NCBI GenBank assembly: GCA_007922225.1
Contig: ML679961.1
Location: 11,171,762 to 11,235,761, forward strand
Source of the DNA: Emydura subglobosa
Lineage: Eukaryota > Chordata > Testudines > Chelidae
Direction: 5' to 3'
Length of the DNA stretch: 64,000 nucleotides
Shown here: piece by piece, positions 45,421 to 58,020 of the stretch
Layout: every line of letters starts with the position of its first letter
Numbering within the stretch: the first letter of the stretch is position 1
The notes under the pieces: generated by a model
What the model was told of the DNA's origin: nothing
The model's input: the letters and a program-made list of their open reading frames with translations, nothing else
The model's database searches: none
Translations under genes and position numbers: made by a program

Positions 45421-45751
45421 GGAAAGAGTGGGCCTGATTCTGGGATCTGGTTTGTCTTGGTGCCAGTGTCCCAGTACAAATCAGACTTTGACCGGGCAGA
45501 TTCAGCCGATGGAGGAATGCTCCAGGCCATAGCAGCACCTATGCCACCCCCTCATCTGGCAGAGGGTTTGATCCAGGGTTAAATGGGGGCACGGCAGAGA
45601 CATCTCCATGCTCTGGTGAGCCGCAGCTTCTGGAACAGGGCCATGGGTAACCAACGTAAGCAAGCTGCAGCAGGGACTGGGCTGGCACAGAGTCATGCCA
45701 GGATTGAGGGGATGGTGCAAATGACCCACCTTCCTCTCCAGCTATTCCCAA
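45421..45751. other. Unassigned
   Basis: GC-rich, nothing recognised. Confidence 0.35.
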
Positions 45752-45868
45752 TGCATGTTAGCATAGGTGCTGGAACCAGGGGTGCTGCCGCAGCCATCAT
45801 ATCCAGTTTACAGTTTGGTTCAATGGCTCCCAGCACCCCCACGATACAAATTGTTCAGAACCTCTGCA
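45752..45868 (+). mobile_element. Small TIR element (family copy 2)
   Basis: GCATAGGTGCTGGAACC to the end near CAAATTGTTCAGAACC, with TTTACAGTTTGGTTCAATGG inside. It matches the copy at 566-716 with a shorter G-rich middle. Confidence 0.6.
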
Positions 45869-47243
45869 TGTGGGGTGCAGATGAGAATGACCCTAAGGTT
45901 ACTTCCGAATGTTTCAAGGTGTAACACAGCCGCTGCCCCCCTCCCTCCCACCCGGCTCTTATTGAAGACAATGGCAAATGACGGATTGATTTCAACAGGC
46001 GCACGATCATCCCCTTCATATTACGATCACAGTTCTAACATGCAGACCAAGTGGGATCCGCTTTAACGGTACGACCTGTCAGAGATGAGGTACTGTGGGT
46101 TTCTATTAAAATAATATGACCAGCAAAAGGCCACTGACTATATCAACAAGGGAAGTTTTATGTTGATCCTGTATTGTTACCCAGTCCAGACCTGTTCTGC
46201 AAAAGGCTAATTTGAATTGCCCAGGAATCAAAGATCACTGCATGCGCCATCACAGCTTCTGATTAGTGCCCCCTTTTGCTGTTCTGTTTAAGTTCAGGTG
46301 TGGATGGAAAGTGTCGGAGAAGCTACGTGTCATCGGAGTCGGCCTCATGCTTTCACCTCCTTAGCAGCTACACCTCAGAGCAATCGAAGCAGATGTCATT
46401 TCACTGTTGGTTCAAATGACACAATTCAGTTAAAAATCATGGTGACTGCTCGAAACCAGTGTGACCAATCCAGTGATGCGAGCCCAGTGCAATCTATTTC
46501 ATTACTGTTTTAATAAAAAATGATTTCATGGTTTCTCTCCCCTCCCGCCCCAGATGCCAATGTATTGACAATTACTTAGAGTCATGCCAGCACTCATTCC
46601 ATTAAATAACCCAACCCACAAGGCAGCTGAGATTTAAATATGCAATTCGGGGGGAGGAGCGGGGGGGAGGGACCTGATCCTGCCAAACTCCTCCTTGGAA
46701 AGGATGGGACCCTTAAACTCTCATTGACTCAAAAGCTTACCTGCATTATTTCATGGCACCCCTGCCGTGCAGGCACCTATCATGGCCTCAATTTGCAAAT
46801 GAGGAAGGTGAAGCTCACAGGGGGTAAGCAGTGGTGGAGAGGTTTCCATGGGCACCGGACTTTTAATTTTTTGGGTTTCGCACCATGTGGCTCCTTGTTA
46901 CCCAGGAAGATTCCTGAATAACTCATCAGGTGTTAGCGTCTTTATTTTTTCCCCTCATAATAAACCAAAGAAGGGAGGGAGGGCTCCCTGCCTGCATCCC
47001 TTTGTGTGTTTCCTGCCAGACACAGATGCCAGCCGCCCGTGCGCTGGTTGATGATTAAGCAGCTAGGCAGTAGCTGAGCGTTAGGCCTAGGAAGTCAATC
47101 TTTGGGAGTTAATTGAATTTTATTTGATACTTATTAGATGCTGTAATGAGGTTCTTCCTTAGCTCCTCTGAAAAGGTTACTTTGTCTTCTGTCACTGGCA
47201 TTCATGTCAATGTTTATTGACTAGAAGAGGGACTGAATGACAG
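45869..47243. other. Unassigned
   Basis: Mixed composition, with a G-rich patch at 46645-46670 (GGGGGAGG words). No gene. Confidence 0.4.
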
Positions 47244-47382
47244 AGGATGGATCACTCGATAAATTGCCCTGTTCTGTTCACTCCCTCTGAAGCATCTGGC
47301 ACCAGCCACTGTCAGAAGACAGGACACTGGGCTAGACAGACCATTGGTCTGACCCATTATGGCCGTTCTTATGTGAAAATAT
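47244..47382 (+). mobile_element. CR1-like 3' end, plus
   Basis: GGATGGATCACTCGATAAATTG, CACTCCCTCTGAAGC, GGACACTGGGCTAGACAG, TCTGACCCATTATGGCC, then GTTCTTATG. This is the tail of a second CR1 subfamily found across turtles. Confidence 0.8.
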
Positions 47383-48504
47383 ATTTGCAACACAAAGGGC
47401 AAACTGTTCCCTGCCTTTCCCTAAGGACCCAGGTCTTTGGAGATGCATTCTGCATTTCTGTTCTTCAAGGGACAAACATTAAAAGAGAAACACAGGAGTA
47501 GAAACATCTGCTCAGGCACAAAGCGCTACATATTAATCTAGTTCTTAATGCTATTGCTTGTTCCATCCTGCTAATACAGAATTCCTCCCATTTTACAAAT
47601 TAAATTATTCTCTTGCTGCCAGGTGTCATGCTGATTCAAGCACTTTGCTATAACAGTTGATTTTCTGATTAACCCCATAGCTCTGGGAGTTGGAAGCTGC
47701 CTCTAACTTTGTCATGCTAACCCCATCAGTCTTGACTTGTCCACACACTACCACCCTCTTGGTAAAGCTCAGGTGCCATGGCCGAGCCAGAGGAAAGAGT
47801 TATCTACTGGAAACAATGGGCAAGAACCACTGGGCCACATAAGCCAAGAGACAGTTTCCTACTTGTTACTTTTGAAGAGTGGGGAGAGCCCGAACTTTGT
47901 CTCCCAACCCACAGACACACACTCACAGTGCTGTCTCAGGCTGAGAAATTGAGGCAATGGGACATGGGAATCACAGGCAGGCCTCTCTCCCCCAGGGAGT
48001 CTAGGAAAGGAAGCCAGCCACATCATGAAGGTAAAATAAGTTGTAGGATGTCACCAATAGCACTGTGGAGGCATTGAGCTACTCTTCTGAGGCAAAATGG
48101 CCCTTATGTTGCTCAATAACATCCTCTACCGTGAGTGGCAATGAGGGACTTCAGCAAAAAAAACCCACTACATTGCATGGCCTCCCCAGGGACAGGAGGA
48201 TACAACAGGCTGTCTCACCATTCCATGTCTTTCAGCTTCCCACTTCATCACACACACACTGAACTGTGGGGGCAAAACACAGGGGGCAAGTCAAGATGGG
48301 ATATGTGAAGGCCTCAGAGTGGAAGAGGCCAGTCACAGGAAGACCGCAAAACAGCCTCTAAAGTACAAAGGCAAGATACAGAGCAGACTTTAAAATGATC
48401 CCTACAGCTGCTTTTCAACTACCACAGCTGAGAAAATGTGTTACTGAAGGTCAGGCTAGATTATTTGGTGGTCTCTTGTGGCCTTAAACTGTGAACCCAG
48501 GTTC
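47383..48504. other. Unassigned
   Basis: No named element. No gene. Confidence 0.4.
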
Positions 48505-48802
48505 AAATTAGGCAACATGGTCTAGTGGACAGTACACTGAACTGGGAGACAGGAGACCTGCATTCTAGTCTGGGCTCTGCCACTAACAGGCTGGGTGACC
48601 TTGGGCAAGTCATTTCATGTCTCTGATCCTTTGGTTCCCCTTCCACCCTTTCTGTCATGCATATTTAGAATGTAGCATCTTTGGGGCAGACACTGTCTAC
48701 CACTATGTTTATACACAGCACCTAGTAACAATAGGGCCCTGATTACAGTTAGAGTTCTCTAGTCAGATTCATAATACAAATAAATAATAATAATAATAAT
48801 GT
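48505..48802 (+). mobile_element. MIR-like SINE with AAT tail
   Basis: TGGTCTAGTGGACAGTACAC, GAGACAGGAGACCTGC, CTGCCACTAACAGGCTGGG, ACCTTGGGCAAGTCATTTC, then the tail AGCATCTTTGGGGCAGACAC with CACAGCACCTAGTAAC, ending in (AAT)n at 48780-48800. Nearly full length. Confidence 0.8.
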
Positions 48803-50479
48803 CTTCAAGACTCCATGAAAGGCACTGGATATTATTTTGCCTTTTGTAAATTTGAAGTGTACTTGAATAGCATAAAGCACAAACTTCATTTTTTTTTTTT
48901 AAACAAACACTTCTTGAGCTTCAGAGCATGAAATAAGTACACTCCATAGAGAATGGTATTTTTAGCTCCTCAGATCATGTGACATGGCAGTGGCTTCTGT
49001 AAGGATCATCAGTCTCGCAAATTTAAATTGATTGAAGTAATAAGAGTGCTTGGCAAACGTACAGAGTTGAAATATGGAAAGGCCCAGCACTTCCACTCAA
49101 ACAGCAGGAAGGAAATGCAGACCCCTTCATAAAATTCCTGCACAATTCCTATTAACAGTGCCTAAGAAGGAAATGTATTATGCTGCAAACCTAAAAACAC
49201 ATTATTTCTTACCATGGACTTATTCTTTGCAGTCTCGTTTACAATATCAGCTATTAACCTTCATATTGACATCCTGTCCTTCCTTTCCAAGTGTTTACAT
49301 AAATTAGTCTTGTTTTCATTAAAAGCTCATTAATTCAGCCTCACACCAGAATTTCTGCTACAAACAAATCCTACTGCATAAGGAGTTATTCTTGCATTGC
49401 AGTTATCATGGCTGGGTGTATTGTGCTGTGCAATACATAAAATATTCAGACCAAAATAGGTTAAAATATCTTAAAAGTCTGGATTTAAACTGATCAAAGG
49501 GAGGGAGAGCCAGAGAGGGTCCAAATATCCCCCTCAGTTCTTTTCATTATGGCTAGGTATTGAAATAAAACTCCCAACAGAAGGTGATTTTGCATACGAG
49601 AAGCCAGATGTTCATCTGGCGTAAAGCAGCATAACTCATCTGACTTCAGTGGGACCAATTTACACTAGCTGAGGACCTGGCTGACACACACACACACACA
49701 ATAAATAGCTGAAAACAGTCGGCTAGACTCAGGATACACAAAATGGGCAAGAGGAGGAAGAAACTAAAATAATGTAAGATGAAAGTGAAAGTCTATCCTC
49801 ATGGCCCCAAGGTCAGTGAAGTGCAACTGGTAAACCAACCTTATAGATGGCTTAACATGAATTAGAAACTTAAAAATCTTTCTGTTTTAGTGAAGTCATG
49901 TGTCTGTTGTAACCAAGTCCCTGTAAGGACATTAGTTTTTAAATACTTGGTCCCTCTTTATTACAACAGGGTAAATCTAGAGTAACTCCAGTTAATGGAA
50001 TTATTGGTTTAAAAGTGGTGGAAGTAACTCCATTGATTCCAGCGCAGTTATTCCTGACTTTCACTGGTGCAAACAACAGAAGAATTAGCCCCATGATTTT
50101 TAACCACAACAGAGAATCTTTTAAAGAATTTACTCTGCATCCATCTTAGGGCACGGCTTATTTATTTCTATGACTCACGGTTTTAGAAAATTTATTTCTA
50201 TGACACAAGGTTTGCGACAGCTACATTGACATACAATTAACTACTGTAATACTACATGATGGGCCAAATGCACTCCATGGACTTCAGCTGGAGATGCATT
50301 ACAAAAGAGCCTGGCCTGAGATCTCTACACAACAAAAACAAGTCCATAATTCAGCAAATTGCCTGAACTATTATTTTCCCTAATTCCATTTGAAGGTTAA
50401 GACGTGACTTGACCATGGTCTAGAGATACCTGTTACAACCCTGAATGGGCTCCCCTGGTGGACACTCACCAAATCACTG
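48803..50479. other. Unassigned, with dispersed repeats and (CA)n
   Basis: A T run (48891-48900), a (CA)n run at 49685-49701, and palindromic-repeat pieces at 49630-49680 and 49975-50095 (GAGTAACTCCAGTTAATGG, AGTAACTCCATTGATTCC). No gene. Confidence 0.4.
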
Positions 50480-50600
50480 TACAGCCATGTACTAACCCAT
50501 CACAATACCTATAAAAGGAAGAGAATACCGAGAGACAACTTTTTAATCTAGCAAAAAAAGGCATAATGACACTGAGTGGTTAGGAGCTTCAGTTACTGGA
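50480..50600 (+). mobile_element. CR1-type fragment, direct-repeat copy A
   Basis: The part TTTTTAATCTAGCAAAAAAAG to GGTTAGGAGCTTCAG belongs to the 3' body of the CR1/L3-like subfamily. It shares about 110 bases, with a common start TGTACAGCCAT and CCATCACAATACCTA, with copy B at 51415-51532. Confidence 0.55.
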
Positions 50601-51414
50601 CACAACATGCTGTCAAGCTTGAGAAGCCTGGATACAGTCTAGGTGTACTCTCAGGGTGTAAATCCCCTGTCTAGCCCCGCTTCCTGAGTGATCAGGACTC
50701 CACAGTCCAACTGCCCACACCCTGGAGCTAGTGCTGGCTCTCCCAAGCCTCCCCAGCAGCTCTTATACATTCCCAGATTTCTATCAAAGCCATGGACTTC
50801 CTGAATTATTGTTTTCCCTTCAGGGACTCTTTGACCATGATGGCAAGGAACACACAGACTTCGCAAAGGAATTTCTAATCAGCCACACTTTACTCACTGG
50901 CAAAGCACAAGAGTTAGACAAATCTGTGGAAAAACAACCACCACCTGCATACACAGCCTTGCCTCCAGCATCCTCATCACATTGAGAGTCCTCTGTATTT
51001 TGGTCAGTCCTGTCAGGGGCCCAGAACCCTCCTCTCCATGTGCATAGAGATTGCCTTTTGATTCTGGTCTCCTCTACCTACCAAAATGGCCAGTCTCCCC
51101 CCACCCTCCTATCAGATGACTCTTCTCAGTGGGCTTAAGCCCCTCAGCACCTGTTCCATTGCTTGATTACAAGCAATCCTAGAAAAACTGGTTCCTCTTG
51201 GCAGCAAGCTAGCTCATTATTCTAAGGGAATTCCATTTTAATGGGAGACCCTCCAGGTTAACAATACTTGATTGCTCTGCATTATTAACTCATGGCCAAT
51301 ACCGCTTGGAATCCCAGCCTAAAAGGGAGGAAAAAAGACAACTGTGAAGGCAGAACAGTTCCCAGACCACTTGGCATTCACAAAACAAAATAGAGTTTTC
51401 AGATGGATACAGAC
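50601..51414. other. DNA between the two CR1-type copies
   Basis: About 800 bases of otherwise unassigned sequence. No gene or named repeat. Confidence 0.4.
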
Positions 51415-51600
51415 ATGTACAGCCATAGACTAATCCGTCACAATACCTAGGGAAGAGATTACCAATTGGAGACAGCACTTTAATCTAGCAGAAAAAGACA
51501 TAATAAGAGCCAGTGCTTAGAGGCTGAAACAAAAAAATTCAGAAATAAGGTGCACACTTCTAACAACGAGCATACAGCAAACTAGATGGTCCTAATGTTT
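51415..51600 (+). mobile_element. CR1-type fragment, direct-repeat copy B
   Basis: TGTACAGCCATAGAC, CGTCACAATACCTAGG, TTTAATCTAGCAGAAAAAGAC, then AGAGCCAGTGCTTAGAGGC and AACTAGATGGTCCTAATG. The second half is the tail of the CR1 subfamily. Confidence 0.6.
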
Positions 51601-51736
51601 CTTCTGCCCTTAAAAAAATAATCTATAAATCACGGGGGCCTGAATTAGCCACTTGCAGATGGAATGAAAACCAGGCAGGAGGAAGGGAGCGATGTCTCTG
51701 AAGTCATGCACCTCCACTTAGGCCATGTAATAGCCC

Positions 51737-52188
51737 CGTCACAGAGTGAGATCCATTCTCTGGAAGGGGAAGGCCAGGGCTGTGGGGATGTGATAGGGCC
51801 CACTTGCTCTGGCTCAACTCCATAAACAGCTCAGAGATCTTTTTGCTAGTAAAACACCCCGCACAGTTTATTTACAACATTGGTACAACCCTTATGTGTT
51901 ACAAAACCTTACACCTGCAGAGGCAGGGAAGAGTAGTCGTCGTTGTCGTCGTCGCCGCCCCTCCCCCTCCCTCCCTCCCACTCACCACCCCTACCCCTAT
52001 CCTCACCCCCCTCTCTTTTTGCTTCCCCCTTTCCCACTTTCTTCCTGTGCCTTTTGTACCACCTGCCTAGCTCTCCTCAGCCAATCATTTAGGCACAGCT
52101 CTTCTTAACGAGGTCTGCTCCAAAGTAATTTATTGCAGCTGCGGTAACCAGAGTGCTGGCTCAACTGCTGTTGCCCCACACTGTGACA
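51737..52188 (-). mobile_element. LTR-like element, minus strand
   Basis: On the minus strand it starts TGTCACAGTGTGGGG (near 52188) and ends ACTCTGTGACG (51737), an inverted pair CAGTG/CTGTG-like of the TGTCACAG..CTGTGAC type. A polyadenylation signal AATAAA is at 51872-51867. The middle is a strong pyrimidine/purine tract. No target duplication is resolved. Confidence 0.5.
51936..52030. repeat. GTC-rich and CCCTCC-rich low-complexity tract
   Basis: GTCGTCGTTGTCGTCGTCG followed by CCCCTCCCCCTCCC words. It may be unstable and lies inside the LTR-like block. Confidence 0.85.
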
Positions 52189-53295
52189 CAGGGGGACAAA
52201 CACTCCAGGGACAAACACTCTGGGCATGATCCTTCAGCACCCCCCCTCCCCCGCAACCAGTGATTCCCCACCCCAGGTAAATCAATTCTGACTCCATTGC
52301 TTATCTACCATAGATATTTGTAAATTACTTTACACGGGGGTATCTAATCTCCATACAAGGGCCACCATGACTCTTGTCTATCTGGCTGGCAAAACTCAGT
52401 CAAGGGTGATCGGTTAGGCAACTTCACTAGTTCTATTTGGCCTTAACAAGTCCCGCTCCACCTCTGTTGGATTTTGCCAGTGATGGACGAAAGCCCTTCG
52501 CATCATCGGGCCTGGGTCTGAGGATCAGTGGGTTAATTCAAGGTCAGGTAGCCATTGTGCTGTATGCAACAGTTCCAAGGTTTGGTGCTCTCAACTGAGG
52601 CTGAGATAAAAGCTTTTGCCTCCCATTACTACTATGGTAGATGTCTGCGTGTAGTGTGGGCCTTGCGCTGTTGTTGAACTGACGCTAAGTGGGGTTTACA
52701 CCAAAGACATTTTAAACATCCACTTTCCCATTTCATCTCTCTACACTGCAGGGCCCACATGGGAGGGGGAGTTTCCAGGACAGAAGCTGGCACCGGAGAC
52801 CTTGGCAGACACAGAACAAAATGGAGCTGAGAGAACTCCATGAGGGAGCACTGAGGCAGAGTTACGGTGCTAACCTAGAGTAGCTCCCTAGGAGATCCAG
52901 ATAGATCCCAGGGGATCAATAAGCTTTTTGAGGATGAACCCATTGTTTGTTCCACAGGGACTCAAAACCTGCCCCTCCCATCCTCCTTCTGAGTGGAAAT
53001 ATGGTGGAAGCTCCGTAATGTGACCCTCACAGCACCCCCATCCCTTACACAGGATTTCCCCAAGTAGTGACTCTCTGGGCCTGTAGCTGTAGTTCCAATT
53101 TATCATCAGGGACATGTAAACACAAGTAACCTTATTGCCGTTAGAAGCGGTTCACTCCTGAGTGACGACTGTTCTGTTACATACTGAAGATAAATATATG
53201 TTTCTCCAAAGAAGTGATATTTTTAGGAATTAGAGACCCAACAAACATTGTTTTTCATTAGAGAATGCCTTAGAAAACAGAAGCTTCAAATGAAG
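52189..53295. other. Unassigned
   Basis: No recognised element. No gene. Confidence 0.4.
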
Positions 53296-54176
53296 TAGTG
53301 CACAGTTGCAAATTAATGATCTGGAGGATGGGATAGATTGCCCCCTCAGCAAGTTTGCGGATGACATTAAGCCGGGGGGAGCGGTAGATATGCTGAAGGG
53401 TAGGGATAGGATACAGAGTGACCTAGACACATTGGAGGATTGGGCCAAAAGAAATCTGATGAGGTTCAATGAAGACAAGTGCACAGTCCTGCACTGATGA
53501 TGGAAATATCCCATGAACTGCTAGAGACTGGGGACTGACTGGCAAAGCAACAGTTCTGCAGAAAAGGACCTGGGGGTTACAGTGGACAAGAGGTTGCATA
53601 TGAGTCAACAGCATGCCCTTGTTGCCAGGAAGGCCAACAGCATATTAGGCAGCATTAGTAGAAGCACTGCCAGCAGATCGAGGGAAGTGAGTATTCCCCT
53701 CTATTCCACACTGGCCACATTTCTCGTATTCTGTCCAGTTTTGGGCCCCCCGCTACATTAAGGATGTGGACAAATTGGAGAGAGTCCAGCGGAAGGCAAC
53801 AAAAATGATTAGGGGGCTGGGGCAGATGACTTATGAGGAGAGACTGAAGGAACTGGGCTTATTTAGTCTGCAGAAGAGAAGAATGAGGGGGGATTTGATA
53901 GCAGCCTTTAACTACCTGAAAGAGGATTTCAGGGAGGATGGAGCTAGGCTGTTCTCAGTGGTTGTAGACGACAGAAATTGCAGTGAGGGAGGTCTAGGTT
54001 GGATATTAGGAAAAACTTTTTCACTAGGAGGGTGGTGAAGCACTGGAATGGGTTACCTAGGGAGTGATGGAATCTCCATCCTGGCTGGGATGATTTAGTT
54101 GAGGTTAGTCCTGCTTTGAGCAGGGGGTTGGACTAAATGACCTCCTGACATCCCTTCCAACTCTAATCTTCTATGA
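53296..54176 (+). pseudogene. CR1 LINE, 3' third with RT C-terminal remnant
   Basis: The translation INDLEDGIDCPLSKFADDIK includes the FADD catalytic motif. It continues VDMLKGRDRIQSDLDTLEDW and RNLMRFNEDKCTVLH in one frame to a stop at 53498. Later pieces ([47 protein letters not shown] at 53766-54038) are in another frame. The 3' end CCTGCTTTGAGCAGGG, GACCTCCTGACATCC and AATCTTCTATG closes at 54176. It is 5'-truncated and frameshifted, therefore inert, but the best preserved LINE in the window. Confidence 0.9.
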
Positions 54177-56079
54177 AATACTTTTTGACTCTGTATTTGT
54201 CCTAAGGGAAATAGGGAGTTTCTTCTACACTTGTTTTTCTTAATACAGCATGTGCAGTAATCACATTCATTAGAGGATGAAAGTTATCATTAGAAGTGAA
54301 AGTCTACCCACAGAGCAGGGAACATGCAAGGTACTTTTAAGTTCCCACCATTAGTTTCCAATGTCCTCATTTGTGATCTATAAAAAAACGTAAGAGTTAT
54401 TGTCACCTATGTCTAAGTATGCTTGAGTAGAAACTGTCATTCAAAACCCAGTATGGAAAACCATAATACTACTGTAGTGTGGTTTTGTAATGTGCACTGA
54501 TCACCACTTACAGAGAGGAATAGAACAATTTTTACCGGGGCTGCCTTGCATCACAATTAATGTAATAAATTTGGAAATAAAAATGCAGCCTCTGTATAGC
54601 AAGTTCCTACCCTATTCAGAGGCAGATTACAAGGGCTGTTACATGTTTGCGGGGTTGTGGAAAGGCAATTTTCAATTCACTTTGATGTATTCAGTTACTG
54701 CATGTCATTTTAACTAAACAAACATAGCTATTGCAGTATTTGCATACCCAGTAAAAAATTAAATGTTCAGGCAAAATTCTCATCCCAGTTACTTCAGTGT
54801 AAATCTAAAATAACAGCTTCATGTTTCAGAGGAGTAAAGATTTATTTGTAAATTGTAACCGTGGATTTACACTCATGTATCTGAAATCACAGTCTGGCCC
54901 AGGAAATCTTAAAAGAAGACAATTTAATTAGGAAAACGTTAAAGAATTTGCTCAATTGGAAATTATGTTCTTCATAGTCCACATTTAAAAACTTCCCACA
55001 CTGTTCCCAGAACTTCACAGTCAGCTGCTCAAGTACTGCTCTATGGAGTCTAGTCATCCACTGAAAAGCATCAAGACAAGAATTACCAGACACGGATAGG
55101 GCACACAAAATATTAAGGAACATTATTTTGATCTCATTTACATCAGTTTTATACTGATGTAGCTCCACTAATTTCAATGGAGGTATGCCTAATTTACCCA
55201 GCTATAAATGAGATTAGAAATAAACACTAGGGTCTGATTCTATTTTTAATCCTAGTGATTAATTATTCACAACACATGGCATATTTAAGATAAGGACATA
55301 TTGCTGCTTTAGAAAGACTAATACAGGCAGGCTTTATTACTTTTCCACATAAAAGAAAACAACAGAGATACAATTGTCTCAATATCACAAACTATTCCTT
55401 CATTTGTGTGGTGTCTAAATTAATGGCAGGGTTATTCCTTTGTCAACTAACAACCCCAATCTTAAGATACTATTTTTGTTTTTCAAAACAAAACAAACAA
55501 ACAAATAAAAGGAAACAAAACCTAAATATGGCATGAATACTCTGACTTCCCCCTTCGTCTCTCTGAATTTTGCAAACTGGGATGTGCAGAAGTAATTACT
55601 GAACAAAGCAAAAAAAGTCAGAGAATACTGATAGGCAGGTACCTACAAACAAGCACCAGCCAAGATCAAAATTAATTCACATTATGCACCAGTAACTACA
55701 GTCCATATGCAAGCAGACTCAAGTCAAACAAAATGCAGCAAACTGAAAAACATCCCGGGCTCCGTCCTGCGGACCTGACTCAGGTAAAAAAACTCACATT
55801 GAAATCAATTAGAGTTTTTCTGAGTCAGGACTGCAGATCTGGAACCTTAATTTGAGCTGAAAAACAATCCACAAACAATTCATTCAGCAAATTTAGTACT
55901 TTTTCCTGTTCAAAAACCGATTGGGATTTTTATTAACTGCTTTGCCATTTGAAATGATTTGATGAATGTTTTGTGCAAGGAATTCTCAGACAGTGGCTGG
56001 CTCACAAATTGTCTGTTACAAGAATCTGAAATTTAAACCATGTGACTAATCACCAGGACTGGATTAAGGCACAGATGGT
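54177..56079. other. Unassigned with dispersed-repeat pieces
   Basis: 54780-54900 and 55135-55245 carry the palindromic repeat words (GTGTAAATCTAAAATAAC, CTCCACTAATTTCAATGG). A (CAAA)n-like run is at 55486-55503. No gene. Confidence 0.4.
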
Positions 56080-56089
56080 TTAGGACTGT

Positions 56090-56210
56090 TTAGGGTGACC
56101 AGATAGCAAGTGTGAAAAATCAGCATGGGGGTAAGAGGTAATAGACACCTATATAAAAAATAGCCCCAAGTATCAGGACTGTCCCTATAAAATTGGGACA
56201 TCTGGTCACC
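56090..56210. mobile_element. Small TIR MITE with 10-bp duplication
   Basis: It starts AGGGTGACCAGA and ends TCTGGTCACC, an inverted repeat of about 10 bp. The interior has GGGACATCTGG and GACTGTCCCTATAAAATTG. TTAGGACTGT flanks both sides (56080-56089 and 56211-56220). The MITE is common in reptiles; I do not name the superfamily. Confidence 0.75.
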
Positions 56211-56220
56211 TTAGGACTGT

Positions 56221-56390
56221 ACCCCCTGAGCCCCGCTCCTGGAGTCATGCAATTACATCAGAATCTCAGGTTTCATTTTTTTAAAAAAGTAAATTTCTAG
56301 CCCTCAAACTTGTAAAGAAAAGCTTGAAAACATGACTCAAGTGAAACCAATACAACAAAGTCTTCAAAGAGCCTGAAACAAGAGCTCTGA
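56221..56390. mobile_element. TIR MITE of the GTTGCCAAC family, truncated
   Basis: CCCCGCTCCTGGAGTCATGC, TTTCTAGCCCTCAAACTTG and AAAGCTTGAAAACATGAC match the centre of the copy at 9817-10128. Its left end would lie where the preceding MITE inserted, but no left half is visible upstream. Confidence 0.55.
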
Positions 56391-56994
56391 GAGGTATGCG
56401 CTGCCCCATGGATCTCAATCGCATTTCAACTCCAAGATCCACTGCTCGGGAGGTCCTGCCAACAACATCCTAACTGGGGACACTCTGCATGGCAAGAGGC
56501 AAAGAGATCAGTGAGCCCAGCCCACCCCACCCACTCAAATACATCCCAGTTTCTGGAGTAAGTATTGGGAGCCCCCTGCTGCTGTATTTGCTTCCCCAAG
56601 GGGAGGATGGCCCCCGTTGTCATTGCTGGGTCGGGCCCTACGCTGCTGCCCTCCTTCCTGGAAGAGAGACCCGCCCCGTCCCGCTACTCCAAGTGGGCAG
56701 GGGACAAAGCCGACAAGCCGTGGAGGAGGCAGCCATGAGGGAGAGTCAGCCTATACTGTGGTGCATCTAAAGACACAGATGACCTAAATCTGGCCCTGCT
56801 GCTCAGTTAAATCAGGTGGTCCCATATCTGCTCCTTGATGGGATGAAATATTTTATGAAAAACTTCCACGTTTGCCTAAAATTCAATTATTTTGGTCACT
56901 AAACAAATTTTGCTCTGGGATTCAGTCAGATCCAGCTACAGGTCCATAATTCGCTTTATGGGTGAATATGTGAAGAGGGTCAGTGCAATGCCTG
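56391..56994. other. Unassigned
   Basis: 56500-56770 is GC-richer and has frames on both strands, not recognised. No gene. Confidence 0.4.
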
Positions 56995-58020
56995 TGTCTG
57001 ACACCGTGGGTCTGAGAACCACACCCCAGAAACTCCATAGTCACCAAGGTCATATAACTGTGATATGTTCTGTATAAAGTTTGCCTGGTGTGGTATTATT
57101 TTAAAAGTCTTTTTCTGCTGAACTTTGATATCCTGTCAGATTGTAGGTGCTACCATTGTATGTGAAGTTAGGAAACATTAGTTGAACGTGCTGCAAGGTG
57201 GGAAACTCCCACAAACTGCCTTTCAAGCACAACAATGGAGTGGCCAGACAGCATTAATGGCTCTCTCTCACCCTTTCAAGAATAGATTCCACTATCAGGA
57301 ATTGGACCGACAGGTCACATGCCCAATTGTTCTAGCAAGCTGGAATAAACTAATAAAAGGGGCTGCATGACATCATGACTTAGCTCCACTCCCCTTCAAC
57401 TCAACCCCTGTAGGGTCGTCTGGAATTAAAAAAGAAAGGGGAGGGGAATCCCAGACAGGGAAGGCTGCCCAGCCCTGCATTTAAGAAACTGCTTGTACCA
57501 GCTAACAAGGGTGAGACATTGCTAATTCGAATTCTGTTAGTGTGTAGAACTTAGACTGAGATCTTATATTTATTTCATTTGGTAACTATTTTTAATCTCT
57601 TTACACTTGCCACTGATAATCACTTAAAAGCTATTTTTCTGTACTTAATCAATTTGTTTAACGTTTTATCTTAACCAGTGTGTTTTTGAATTAAGTGTTT
57701 AGACAAACTCTGCTCTGTAACAAAAGCTGGTGCAGGTTCCTTCCACTCTGAGGGAAGGGAGGCCTGGATAATAATCTCCGCTGGTCAGGCTTTTCGACCA
57801 GAGTAGACGGTATAATCCTGGGGTCCTGCACTGAGGAGCCAGTTGGTGTTTCTCTGTTGTTGGTTCATGCCTGTGGAGGGCTGTGTAAGTGCAAAACCTG
57901 CCAGGGGTTTGTGGCCTGTCTCAGCATCACAGTGTGAGAGGGAGCCTAAGATAGTCAGACAGAGGACTCAGTGTATTCCAGCTACCAGGCATTGTCCCAG
58001 GGGTTCGGCTTACTGTCACA
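56995..58020 (+). mobile_element. LTR-like element, plus
   Basis: It starts TGTCTGACACC and ends TACTGTCACA, approximately TG..CA. A TATA-like TAATAAAAGG lies at 57351-57360. The expected polyadenylation signal near 57650 reads AATCAA, a one-base loss. It shares its start and several blocks with the element at 3873-5002 and more weakly with the minus-strand one at 21880-22655. No protein frame. Confidence 0.55.

Noticed and set aside
44951..45532. 193-codon plus-strand frame
   Set aside because: It runs through a Harbinger-type MITE (45197-45420) and resembles no protein.
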